Position numbers and translations under genes: made by a program. A stretch of 64,000 nucleotides of DNA from Sphaerulina vaccinii (taxonomy: Eukaryota > Ascomycota > Dothideomycetes > Mycosphaerellales > Mycosphaerellaceae): assembly GCA_022570795.1 (NCBI GenBank), contig JAKUDP010000001.1:806001-870000 (forward strand). Reading direction: 5' to 3'. The notes beneath the pieces were generated by a model. The model was given only the letters and a program-made list of their open reading frames with translations, was not told the origin of the DNA and did no database searches. Below, in pieces: positions 33,001-40,841 of this stretch (the first letter of the stretch is position 1; each line of letters opens with the position of its first letter).

Positions 33001-33173
33001 CTGTCGACGGCCTTGGTGGGCGCGTCGGCCTCCTGGATATCGCCATTAATAAAGGTGGCAATCTCCTGCGAGGCTCCCTTGGCCTCGTCGGCGGTCTTGG
33101 AGACTGAGAGCTTGGTGAGCAGCTGCTCGAGCACCTTGGTGCTGCCGGCGTTCTCCTTCGCCTGTTGAGACAT
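30003..33173 (-). CDS. tef3: translation elongation factor 3 (ABC-F ATPase)
   Basis: Fungus-specific ribosome-bound ATPase that helps release tRNA from the E site in each elongation cycle (family knowledge). Single exon, 1056 aa, normal for the family. Residues 1-320 are HEAT repeats (for example VDSLKKMLNNKKDAGARQNA). ABC1 has Walker A GPNGSGKTT near 471 and the signature ALSGGWKMKLALARA with LLLDEPTNHLD. ABC2 has Walker A GPNGAGKST near 714, signature LSGGQRVKVVLAA and Walker B LIVLDEPTNYLD. The chromodomain-like insertion sits inside ABC2. The tail is basic (KKVKKLTASELRKKKKDRMA), then GEEVFSDEDDF, as in other EF-3 proteins. Codon bias is strong, which leaves long spurious open frames on the opposite strand. 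Confidence 0.98.
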   Translation of the reverse strand: MSQQAKENAGSTKVLEQLLTKLSVSKTADEAKGASQEIATFINGDIQEADAPTKAVDSLKKMLNNKKDAGARQNACEAIATIAKHADVSVTVEPYLVQLLPAVLSAVGDKMANVKVAAQDAAISITKAVNANAVKLLIPHFINSIRTAQKWPEKMTDLECIEALTESAPAQAAYRVPDLIPIVSEAMWDTKPEVKKKAYGTMEKVCALIVNKDIERFIPELIKCIAKPENVPETIHLLGATTFVTDVHEPTLAIMVPLLERGLKERETAIKRKTAVIIDNMCKLVEDPNIVASFLPKLMPQLTHNNDNLADPEAREKTKQGLDTLIRVGAVKDGKIPEVAHDSDVETVLAKLKDILSYKHKEAAEKFSTIVEYIAAIGGQLIDEKETETVSWTTHLLPYVSAIVGDDAASIVDQLRKRSLPGALAEDEVEPDEEEGVDLCNCTFNLAYGAKILLNQTHLRLKKGQRYGLLGPNGSGKTTLMRAINNEQVEGFPKQSEVKTVYVEHDLDSDDTEMTTIEWTMKKLQEANIKIPEDEVRKTLDSFGFVPEQVNGVITALSGGWKMKLALARAVFSEPDILLLDEPTNHLDVKNVKWLEDYLTSSPCTSIIISHDSKFLDNVVQHVIHYERFKLKRYRGKLSEFVKRVPSAKSYYELGASEMEFKFPEPGFLEGVKTKAKAIVRVSNMTFQYEGTPKPQIQDVTFQCSLGSRIAVIGPNGAGKSTLVNVLTGELIPTKGDVYQHENIRIAYIKQHAFAHIDHHLDKTPSEYIQWRFQTGEDRETMDRANKIVTEDDEKAMDRIYRIEGSQRRVIGVHSRRKFKNSYEYECSFALGDNIGMKNEKWTPMMTADNAWIPRNELIQSHQKMVADVDQKEALASGQFRPLVRKEIEQHCTNFGLDAELVSHSRMRGLSGGQRVKVVLAACSWQRPHLIVLDEPTNYLDRDSLGALSKAIKSFEGGVIIITHSAEFTKDLTEEVWAVMDGRMTPSGHNWVQGQGAGPRLTQGDDEEEKFDAMGNKIENTKKVKKLTASELRKKKKDRMARRKKGEEVFSDEDDF

Positions 33174-34082
33174 GATGTGTGGTTAAGGAAAAGAAGGTGG
33201 GTGTTGGGGAGAAGAATTTGAATCAACAGCAACGACTTTTTGTGCGAGGGGCAAAATGCAGCGCGGTCCTACCCGGCGCTAGCATGGAAACCCTTCGATT
33301 TTCGCGCTGTTCACTGTCTCCACGCCAACTTCTTCACTTTTCGTGCGAGAAAGAGGTGTCCAGATGGCATAATTCAGGCAGAGTACGACCATTCACCGGC
33401 TGTGTCACAACAGTGTCACTGCAGCCTTCTCTTCACCTCTCCCTACTCGACTCCAGTGTTGCTCGAAAAATTGTGTGGCAACGAACCCGATTTAGCTCCT
33501 CAGCAAACCCATCTTCACGGCGCCTCTGAGTGGTTGAGCAAGCGAGTTCCTGCGTCACTTTTGGTTACGAAAACCGGCCGTTTACTTTTCGTTGTTGGTG
33601 ACCAGAGCAGAACAGCGACACATAGCAGAACAGAACGACTGAAGGATGATATTGGAGCCTGTCCGGAGCTCGATCTTACATTATGTCTATGTGCAAAAAC
33701 TTGTGGAGGTCCTGGATGTTCCACGATCGGACAGATTGCGAGAGGAAGGACAGAACCTGAACCACGATGCCAATGTCGGACTTCTTCGCCTCGAGAACGG
33801 TTTGCACGACGAGCACGACTGAGAACGAATGACAGAGACCTACTCGGAATCCTTCTTTTGCTTCTTCGCAACAAGCTCTCCTGTTCTAGAACTTCTCCAC
33901 GAGAACGAGGATGAAAGGCGACCTGTAGGGACTATAGGACAGCAGACCGCCTTTTGCCGTCTGCACATTCACGCCATGGCAGCCGCAAGTACCGTAGTCA
34001 GTCTGAGTTCTGGGGACCTGTATTCTATGGTAATCCTTCGGCACATCCGCTGTGTGCCAACACTATGACCTACTCGGTGCAA
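33174..34082. other. EF-3 promoter and 3' flank of the modular Cys-rich gene
   Basis: 909 bp. It is expected to hold the strong EF-3 promoter (EF-3 reads leftwards from 33173). The open frames seen on the plus strand overlap each other and have no protein-like features. No TATA or named factor site can be called with confidence. Confidence 0.5.
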
Positions 34083-35474
34083 CTATTGCCCAGCCATTCT
34101 TCGATTCCAGGCGTCGTCTCGATACTTCATAGTCCGGCTTCTCAGTAGCGCAGCTATCATTGCGCCTGGGAAAAAGGCTGTGACTAGCAAGTGCATCCAA
34201 GTCGAAAGAGTCCAGCATCACCATGCGTTGATCGATCTACGTACCACGAGCACGTCTGGCACTTTCGGACCATCCTTTCAATGACTCCTGGTCCAGCATT
34301 TCCTCTTCCTCTTCGTCGTCTTCATCCTCCGAATCGGCCTGCTCGGTGGAATGGTTAGCAGGTATCTCTGAAATCACGAGCTTTTGTGAACGCGATCAAT
34401 CTCGGAGGCTGTTGCCGTGGCGCACTCGTATCCGTTGAGACGACAAGAGTTGGGTGGCTTTGCTCTACTTACCTGCGCTTGTGCGGGCGTGTTGTTGGAT
34501 TGATAGTTGCTGGGTCCAGGCTGAGGTGCGGGATTAGCAAATATCTCTGAAATCACGGCTTTTCGGGAACGCGGTCGGTCTCCCAGACGGTTGCCGTAGC
34601 ACGCTCGAGCACAGTGAGACAACAGGAGTAGAGTGGCTTTACTTACCTGCCCTTGCGCGGGCGTGCTGTTGGATGGCCCGATGTTGGATCCAGGCTAAGG
34701 AGCAGAGTTAGCAAGCATCTCTAAAAGCACGAGCTTTTCTAACGCGCTCCGTCTTCTACTCACCTGGCCTTGCGTAGGCGTGTTGCTGGATGGCACGACC
34801 TTGAATCCAGGCGACTATGATAGCAAGTCGAATGATCAGCAAGTTTCTCTGAATAAGCGAATTTTCTGGAACGCGATCTGCCCCCGAGCTCATCGCCGTG
34901 TCAAGCTCGAGCTTGGTGAGATATAGATATGGATTGAATTACTTGGCTTGACGAGGGTCTCTCATCGATGCTGGATCCATCACCCTCTATTGTATCATCC
35001 GAGCTCGAGCCATGCGACTAAGGAAGGCAGCAGAGTTAGCAAGTATCTCCGATGAGGCAGATTTGCGCGAATGCGCTCTGTCGTCGAGCTCATTGTCGTG
35101 GCATGCTAGAGCCCAAGGAGATACCAATGCTTGCGAACTGTGGCTTTACTCACCTGCACAGCTGTGAGCTTGCTGGATCCACACACTTGAGAATTCCGCA
35201 CACCTGATGCAAGCATATCTCGACCCATCCTCTTCCGCATCGCTGTCTGAGGTGCGGCTCTCTCCCTTGTGAACATATCCATGATTCTGGCATGGCTGGC
35301 GGCACAAGAAGGGCAGAAGTGGCGCGTAACCACGATGAAGCTACCGTGACATCTGCAGGTTGCGAGGAAATGAGCCTTTCCAGCATATCCGCCCAAGTAG
35401 GCTGTCAAACACTCGCTCAGTGTAGCCACACGCTCGTGCCAGCATACATATCGGTATACGCGGTTTCGACACAT
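34083..35474 (-). CDS. cysteine-rich protein with tandem intron-exon modules (paralogue A)
   Basis: Seven exons by eye: 35474-35154, 35017-34943, 34814-34764, 34694-34647, 34520-34473, 34338-34245 and 34153-34083; all junctions are GT..AG and keep frame; 235 aa. Exon 1 gives a Cys/His domain (MCRNRVYRYVCWHERVATLSEC, then CRC and CPSC pairs), probably zinc-binding. Exons 3, 4 and 5 are 51, 48 and 48 nt, all phase 0-0, and encode versions of one 16-17-residue unit: SPGFKVVPSSNTPTQGQ, PGSNIGPSNSTPAQGQ and PGPSNYQSNNTPAQAQ. Introns 1-5 also resemble one another, each ending with GAGAxxCTTGCTAAC-like sequence before the acceptor. Exon 6 is acidic (DSEDEDDEEEEE) and exon 7 basic (ALLRSRTMKYRDDAWNRRM). 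Its inverted paralogue is at 39437-40276, also 235 aa, sharing the N-terminus, one intron and the 5' flank. Family and function unknown. Confidence 0.72.
34339..35153 (-). repeat. tandem array of intron+exon modules inside paralogue A
   Basis: Five introns (35153-35018, 34942-34815, 34763-34695, 34646-34521 and 34472-34339) alternate with four short exons. The introns share a core: a GCGTTC-type string, GAAAAxCTCGTG-type string, TTTCAGAGATA and TTGCTAA before the acceptor. The donors are GTGAGTAAAGCC, GTAATTC, GTGAGTAG, GTAAGTAAAGCC and GTAAGTAGAGC. Exons 3-5 share ACGCCxxCGCAAGxxCAG ends. This is best explained by repeated duplication of a unit of one intron plus one exon of about 48 nt, later diverged. 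One intron (69 nt) has lost its 5' half. Confidence 0.75.
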
Positions 35475-36316
35475 TATGGCGGATGTGGTGGTGGTCGATG
35501 TGTTGAAATTCTCGAAAGTGCCAGTGATATCCTGTAGGGATGTTGAAGACCTTAGAGTGGCACGGTGTGCGATCAGGGGAAAGAAGGGACAGATTTCCGA
35601 CCAAGAAGTTCTAGGAGAAACCGAACTAGGTACATCAGTAATCTGCCCGGGATCGACCTTTATGAGTGTTGCCGTTCTCCAAGGCGTTTTCGGTCTTGTG
35701 TGTGAAACCCAAAGGCCTCTGAACGGCCGTGGTGTACGATTGTGAGGAGAAGAGAGGTATTCCTACTGAGGACTTGTCCATGAAGTAAGTACAAGGAACT
35801 AAAGAGACGGGATCAATGATTACCCAGGAATTGACTTTCTCGACGTGTCGACGTTCTCGGGATGGTGGCTGGTCTTCTGTGTGGAGCTCGAAGCTCTGTG
35901 TGCGGGCGCGGTGTGCGTGGGAAGAGAGAGATCGCGACCAAGGAGTACGCCAGGAAGGATGTTCAAGGGACCAAGGAGATAGGATCAATGATAGATTAAA
36001 AGAGAAATGATGATGGTTGGACGACGTGCCATTGATGTCTGAGAATAGGACCGACTGAGCGTCACATGAGCAAGACGAAGATTCCATGAAGAGATACGTG
36101 TTCTTCACGTCGTGGAAGCGACTCTGGTACTCTGAGAATGCTACTCCTCTTGCGAAGTGGTAGCGGTACACACACAATGGTACGATATATGCTTATTTAT
36201 CTCACAGTCTCCACTCACCTTCATGTACTGATACTGCAATACTCACCCTCCTTACTTCTCATAACCGAGCCAAAAGCAACAACACCCGCATCCGACATCA
36301 ATATCAACATCAACCA
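35475..36316. other. spacer between divergent Cys-rich genes
   Basis: 842 bp. The first 130 bp upstream of paralogue A resemble the 5' flank of paralogue F (39310-39436), including a GAxAATTTCAACACA string 25-30 bp before both start codons. A diverged direct repeat is visible around 35792-35820 and 35965-35992 (both contain GGATCAATGAT after an AAGGxAC string). No gene seen. Confidence 0.5.
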
Positions 36317-36804
36317 ATGGCAATACACAAGTCAGCACAAGATCTCAAGATGTTTCTGAACACCATGCTCCCCTTCAAGAACAAGAAAGCCCCAGAGCCA
36401 CAACCTCTCAAATGCGACTTCTGTCACATTCACCAATCCTTCCGCCGCTTTCCGGGCCCCGAGTGCCAAAATACTGCCGCGAGCATCTCAGTCGCTTCAG
36501 TTCAAAGAAGAAGAAGAACATGTGCAAAGAATGTCTGGCCAAGGGCCTCGAAGCACAGTTCGATATACGCAGACCCATTTCTATCCGCTGTCCGATCTGC
36601 GAGACCAGATGGGACAAACTGTTTATTGAATGGAGCTTGGGAGCAGATGCAGAAGGGAGGAGAAGGCTCAAGAGGTATAGACGGGAGGAGAAGGACTATA
36701 AGATTAGGAAGAGGCTGGAGGGCAAGCAGAAGGTGATCAGGAAGGAGATAGAGCAGAATCCGTTTTCGGACAATGTGCCTGCTGGGTGTGGGCTGGTGGC
36801 ATAG
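36317..36804 (+). pseudogene. RING-like Cys-rich gene with a -1 frame break (paralogue B)
   Basis: Starts MAIHKSAQDLKMFLNTMLPF and continues to the first zinc pair KCDFCHIHQSFRRFPG. The same frame then degrades, while the -1 frame from 36460 continues the domain: RVPKYCREHLSRF, KKKNMCKECLAKGLEAQF, RRPISIRCPICETRWD, then a basic helical tail to the stop at 36804. Aligned by eye with the intact gene at 43382 (ECSYCCELKPFDAFPRK, ICKTCLAKYVETQLESKRP, ACPECTIFW), all four zinc pairs match and the break falls between pairs 1 and 2. The switch point is GGGCCCC with the zero-frame codons ending G GGC CCC. The causes could be a one-base loss in a C run, an assembly error, or -1 frameshifting. The C-terminal IBR-like half present in the 43382 gene is missing here. 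Confidence 0.65.
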
Positions 36805-37211
36805 GACATGTCGATGGTATGCGAGAATGCCAAGATTTTGAGGGTGAAAGTTTGTCTAGCGTACACGACCGTGGTTGTACAGAACCCAGACCAGATATCA
36901 GGGACAGCGGTTCAAGACACGTATAGACGGAGTATAGGTAGTGAGAAAAGCTAACTTCTCTGCATTCGATCTGCCAGCGAATCATGATGCATCAGAGGTA
37001 CTCTTTGCCTAAAGAAAATTCCATACATCCTCACTCTTCTATGGTAGAACCAGGACCAGTGACTCAATCCACCAGTATATAATCCCACAACTCTTCCCAG
37101 GCCCTCCTTCTTTCTTCTTCAGTTCTACAATCGCGCTCTAGACTTCAACATACCTTCTCACCCACAGAGCTACATTGTATATCCTTTATACACACGCACT
37201 ACCAATCCAAG
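36805..37211. other. spacer and probable promoter of the 37212 gene
   Basis: 407 bp. TATATAATCCC near 37076, followed by C/T-rich sequence (TCCTTCTTTCTTCTTCAG) and ACAAT-type leader, looks like a core promoter for the gene at 37212. No coding content. Confidence 0.5.
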
Positions 37212-37418
37212 ATGGCCTCCGACAGCATCGTCAAGCGACTGAAAACCAGACTGGACAGCAAGCGCAAGCGACGCGTATCAGGAAAGCCTTCGAGATTGCT
37301 AACACGACCAGAGCAGGCAAGACTATGTCCTTTTTGCGACAATGTCTTCCGGCGCGCAAAGGGATGTGGTGAGATGTGGTGCGTGCACTGCTATTGCAAC
37401 ATCCCGGGCTTCAACTGA
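37212..37418 (+). CDS. short IBR-half-like Cys-rich protein (paralogue E)
   Basis: 68-aa single-exon frame with a good context (AAGATGG). The first 40 residues are strongly basic (RLKTRLDSKRKRRVSGK). Residues 41-66 read RLCPFCDNVFRRAKGCGEMW, then CVHCYC, matching the C-terminal zinc block of the 43382 gene (RICPYCAFPFTRISGCPNMT, then CGNC). It therefore keeps the second half of the RING/IBR-like pair but has no RING half. Its neighbour at 36317 keeps the first half and lacks the second. Either it is a truncated duplicate or an independent small gene. Function unknown. Confidence 0.55.
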   Translation: MASDSIVKRLKTRLDSKRKRRVSGKPSRLLTRPEQARLCPFCDNVFRRAKGCGEMWCVHCYCNIPGFN

Positions 37419-38170
37419 ATTGGTCATTCTTTTCGTTGCTGCCGTATCCTTTTCGCAGGAACAGATCAAGATTCGACTTGATCATTTTCATCGACATCCT
37501 TGCGCATTACTGCGCTAGGAGTTGGAGAAGAAGATACTCATCGAATCGATATTGAGTGTCAATACACCCAGAGATCGAGCCACTACATCGGGCTGCCGCT
37601 GGCGGTAACTGTGCTTGTCTATGACCGCCTCGAGAGTACCGCTCTGTACGGGACTCCAGAACAGAGAGCTTTGACGTGCTGTTATGCGAGCGGAGCTGTG
37701 CAGGCGTGGTCGCTATCATCTCTAATGAGAGGAGTGCTGTCGCCTATTATGCGCTGCATCACATCACGAAGATGTGCACAGGCGGCCCAGCTAGTCGCGG
37801 CCCAGCCATAGCTATATGTTACACTGCATGCTGGTTTGCTTCGTTTTCTGTTCTAGCCCAAGCATCGCTTCTGTGATCGACATGGACAGATGTGCCATGT
37901 GATGGAAGGGCGCGATATGGTGATATAGCGGGCCTATAGCTCGCTAGATCTCACGCACCCATGTACGCCCCATCCGTTGATCATTCGTCCACGATAACTG
38001 CATTTGTGCCTGAGGCGTTGCGATTGCGCCCCAGCCTCGTTCGTCCCGCGCGAGAGCTGTTTACCAAGCTCTTTCAGCTGCACTTTACAGGTGGCGAACG
38101 GAGGCAGTGATGATCAATTCATTCCATCGTTCCAACACTGCTTCGACCAGATATGGCGTCGAGGCCTGAA
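37419..38170. other. spacer
   Basis: 752 bp between paralogues E and D. The open frames are short and without zinc pairs or other protein-like features. Nothing recognised. Confidence 0.5.
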
Positions 38171-38827
38171 ATGAGCGAAAAGAAGAAGGAAAGCAAGCTC
38201 TCGCACCTTGCAGCATGTTGGCCGAAGCTTTTCCCTCACCGGCCAAGGACAGAGTGTTAGATATGCTGCGAAAATAAGCTAAGCAAGGCTTACACGCAAC
38301 ACAAACGCTTGCCATATGAGTGTCGCGGCCATCTAAGGACTACTTGCCAGTCTTGCATTCGCGCGTCACTGAGCGCACAACTCGATAGCAAGCCATTGCT
38401 AGCAGTGGGTTGTCCTCAATGCGCAGTACCGTGGAGCAGCGATTTCTTGCGAGTGCTGCTTGGACATAAGGACAGGAAAAGGTTCCAGCAACTTGACCTG
38501 TTAGCGCAAGGTCGTCCATTCGTTCCCAACGCCGAAGACATGCCAGAAGCTCCAACACTTGACGTATTGCTGGAATCTGGTGCAAGGCTGTGTCCATGGT
38601 GCCGCTTTCCTTTCTGCAAAGATGGTGGCTGTGACTATATGTCTTGTGAGTCTCAGAGCAACCAATGTCTAGTTTCTGACCAAGCTGCTGATGACTGCCT
38701 AGGGTCCAAGTGTGGCAAAGGCTTTGGCTTGAATTATGCACTCGTGCTGGAGGATGGACATGGTCGTCGCGCCAAGGATGTTTCTGATGATATCAGGCTC
38801 GACTTTGGAGAAGACGCATACGACTGA
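38171..38827 (+). pseudogene. RBR/RING-IBR-like gene with an in-frame TAG (paralogue D)
   Basis: One frame from the ATG at 38171 (MSEKKKESKLSHLAACWPKL) to the TGA at 38825 is interrupted only by TAG at 38258-38260. The stop falls inside the first zinc pair: C29-stop-I-C32-C, aligned with C39-S-Y-C42-C of the intact gene at 43382. After it the RING half continues (YECRGHLRTTCQSCIRASL, VGCPQCAVPW) and the IBR half (RLCPWCRFPFCKDGGCDYMS). A 60-nt intron (GTGAGT donor after ATGTCTT, acceptor CCTAG) would join to WSKCGKGFGL, putting Trp where relatives have the zinc Cys. A CAG codon changed to TAG would be a C-to-T change in a CpA context, the RIP signature. Probably a pseudogene; a downstream start would lose the first zinc pair. 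Confidence 0.7.
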
Positions 38828-39436
38828 AGTCATTCCATTGATGGCCCATGCGTCGCGGCGAGGCCAAGAAACAGGCTGGGTACCATAGCGCGACTCCACA
38901 GAGAGTTGCCGGCTGCCGACGGTGATATGGGTTTTTGTTAGGTATCGGCGAGCAGGCATCTCGGTATAGGTTCTTGAGGTATGGAGCATGCGTCCTAGGA
39001 TAGAAGTGGTATACAGTGTATACAATGCCTGACGTATATGGCCTCGAATCTGGCATGTGGTTCGAGAGGAGATGACCATAGGCTGACAGGTCCTTTCCTG
39101 GTAAGGTGGTTTCTTGCCTTCGCCACGCGGAAAATATGCATTTTCATATGCTTTTCGAGTGCTCCAGATCCACTTCCGCACTCTTCTCCACTCATTGCTA
39201 CCTCTTGAAGAACTTTCACCATTCAAGGTTGTCGGGAGTCTGCCATGCGCGGGCATGGACCTTCAATTTATTGATCATGTCTCGTTGATCCCTTATGTGC
39301 TTCTCGTCAGGAGTTCTTGCTCGAAATTTATCTCTTCTCCCCTCACAGAGTCGCATACTGCGCTAAGCCAGAGGTCTTTGACGTCCTCGCAGCATACCTT
39401 CTACACCCTCGAGGATTTCAACACACCGCCGCCACA
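38828..39436. other. spacer and promoter of paralogue F
   Basis: 609 bp. No coding content recognised. The last 100 bp resemble the flank upstream of paralogue A on the other strand. Confidence 0.5.
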
Positions 39437-40276
39437 ATGTGCCAAAATCGCAAATATGGATGTCCCTGCGGTCTCCAGCGCGCGGCCACCTCTAGCGAGT
39501 GTTACGAAGCCTGCAGATGTAGTGATGATTCGCTCGTTTTCACTGTACTCATCTGTCCTTTGTGCGACAAGGAAGATGCAAGCATCGCAGGTTGCTTCAA
39601 AGGCTGTATTGCGGCCGCTAGGAAGGTCGCTAGTGCTATAGCTCCTGGATCGAATAAGAGAGCCCGGAAGGCATTTGTTAAAACCTCACCTTTTCCACGT
39701 AAAAGGAACTGGGAGGGACTTCGATTAGATCCACCCTGGACAATGGTCGTTGTCGAGCAGGTAAGTCGAACCGCAGGGTAGAAGCACTCATGTCTTGTTC
39801 CGCTGGAGCCTGCTACGGCGACGAGCTTGCAGACGGTCGGCGTTCACAGGAGTTGGTGATTTCGGAGGGGCTTGCTGACCATGCTGTTCTAGTTGCAACT
39901 CGGCAGCAAACAGACTCAGCAACCCAGCAGCACACAGACTCAGCAACCCAGCAGCACACAGACTCAGCAACCCAGCAGCACACAGACTCAGCAACCTAGC
40001 AGCACACAGACTGAGTCTGGGAATCAGACCGAGGAAGAGGGGGAGGCAGCACTCCCTAGTCAGGATACTTTGAGAGCATTGTCGAGAGCCGCGGTCGAAG
40101 CAGCTCACCAGGCCGATGTGCAACGGATGCGTGCGCGTATGGAAGGCTTCCGGGAGATGTTGGTAGAGGAGACACCGCGCCAATTGGTGGGAATATTGGC
40201 GGAGGACAGAGAGCTTGCTGCCTTGGGCTACGCAGTGTTCGTGTGCTCATACCTTTCCTTACAGCAGAATGCTTGA
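39437..40276 (+). CDS. cysteine-rich protein with QPSSTQTQ repeats (paralogue F)
   Basis: Exons 39437-39760 and 39893-40276 across a 132-nt intron, 235 aa. Exon 1 encodes MCQNRKYGCPCGLQRAATSS, with Cys pairs CRC and CPLC, colinear with the N-terminus of the gene at 34083-35474 (conserved positions C2, C11, C22, CRC and CPxC). The exon 1/2 junction follows EQ and the intron resembles the introns of that gene, ending in TGATTTCGGAGG, then GCTTGCTGACC. Exon 2 opens with a repeated 8-residue unit QTQQPSST (four copies), then a polar acidic stretch and a helical region (RAAVEAAHQADVQRMRARM). The C-terminal segment is weakly like that of paralogue A. Zinc binding is inferred from the Cys pairs. Function unknown. 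Confidence 0.72.
39910..40005 (+). repeat. 24-nt minisatellite inside paralogue F
   Basis: Four head-to-tail 24-nt copies (ACAGACTCAGCAACCCAGCA plus GCAC), starting at 39910, 39934, 39958 and 39982, with one C-to-T difference in the last and a partial fifth. The unit length is a multiple of three and encodes QTQQPSST. Near-identity of the copies points to recent expansion, so copy number may vary between strains. Confidence 0.93.
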
Positions 40277-40841
40277 GGGCTGCGGTGCTGGCATGCCACC
40301 GCACTCTTTGGTATGTTCGGTCGTCCGTTATCACGCATCCTTGAACAGTGCAACTGATGCGAGCACAAGCGACTTGTCTTTGGAACCTCGACTTTTGGAC
40401 TTGACTGGATATTGCTGAGGCTGTCAGCTCAAGAAGTGGACGTGGTGTCTCCAGTCTGCGCTTGACGACTGCGCTCCGGGATGCTGCTCTATGATGGAAT
40501 AAGATAACGACTTGATCTTGGAGAAAGATTGCGCAATGATAGCTGCGCTGATGAGACGCTGAACTCCGAGTAGATGAGATTCAGGGCAGACTTTGGGGAA
40601 GCATCGCGCGTGAAGTTGGAGAAGATCCTGACGGAGGCCGGATGTGTCGAACGATACCCATGGTTGAGTGTTTGGAGAACATGTCCAGAAGTTCCACTAT
40701 TTGCGAACCACATTCGATACAGCCTGTCGCGTTGGAGTCACGCATCGTCTGTGCATCGTCTTACCCGCATGTTAATCTCGTGTGTTCGCATGATGGCCAG
40801 CAGCATGTGTTCCAGGTAGCTCTGAACACTTCCAAAGAGTC
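40277..40841. other. spacer between convergent genes
   Basis: 565 bp. A plus-strand frame at 40574-40819 (MRFRADFGEASRVKLEKILT, then YPWLSVWRTCPEVPLF) looks moderately protein-like and could be a gene remnant, but it has no recognisable motif or splice partner. Confidence 0.35.

Noticed and set aside
30207..33107. Long plus-strand open frames (394 and 563 codons) opposite EF-3
   Set aside because: They are antisense to a certain gene with strong codon bias, which suppresses stops on the other strand. They have no motifs, and Leu/Val/Asp-rich composition typical of reverse-strand translation.
35635..36177. 180-codon minus-strand frame upstream of paralogue A
   Set aside because: No Cys-pair pattern or splice connection. 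It lies across a region with a diverged direct repeat, and its composition does not look coding.
37500..37811. 103-codon plus-strand frame between paralogues E and D
   Set aside because: Opposite and overlapping frames are equally open, and no zinc pairs match the neighbouring family.
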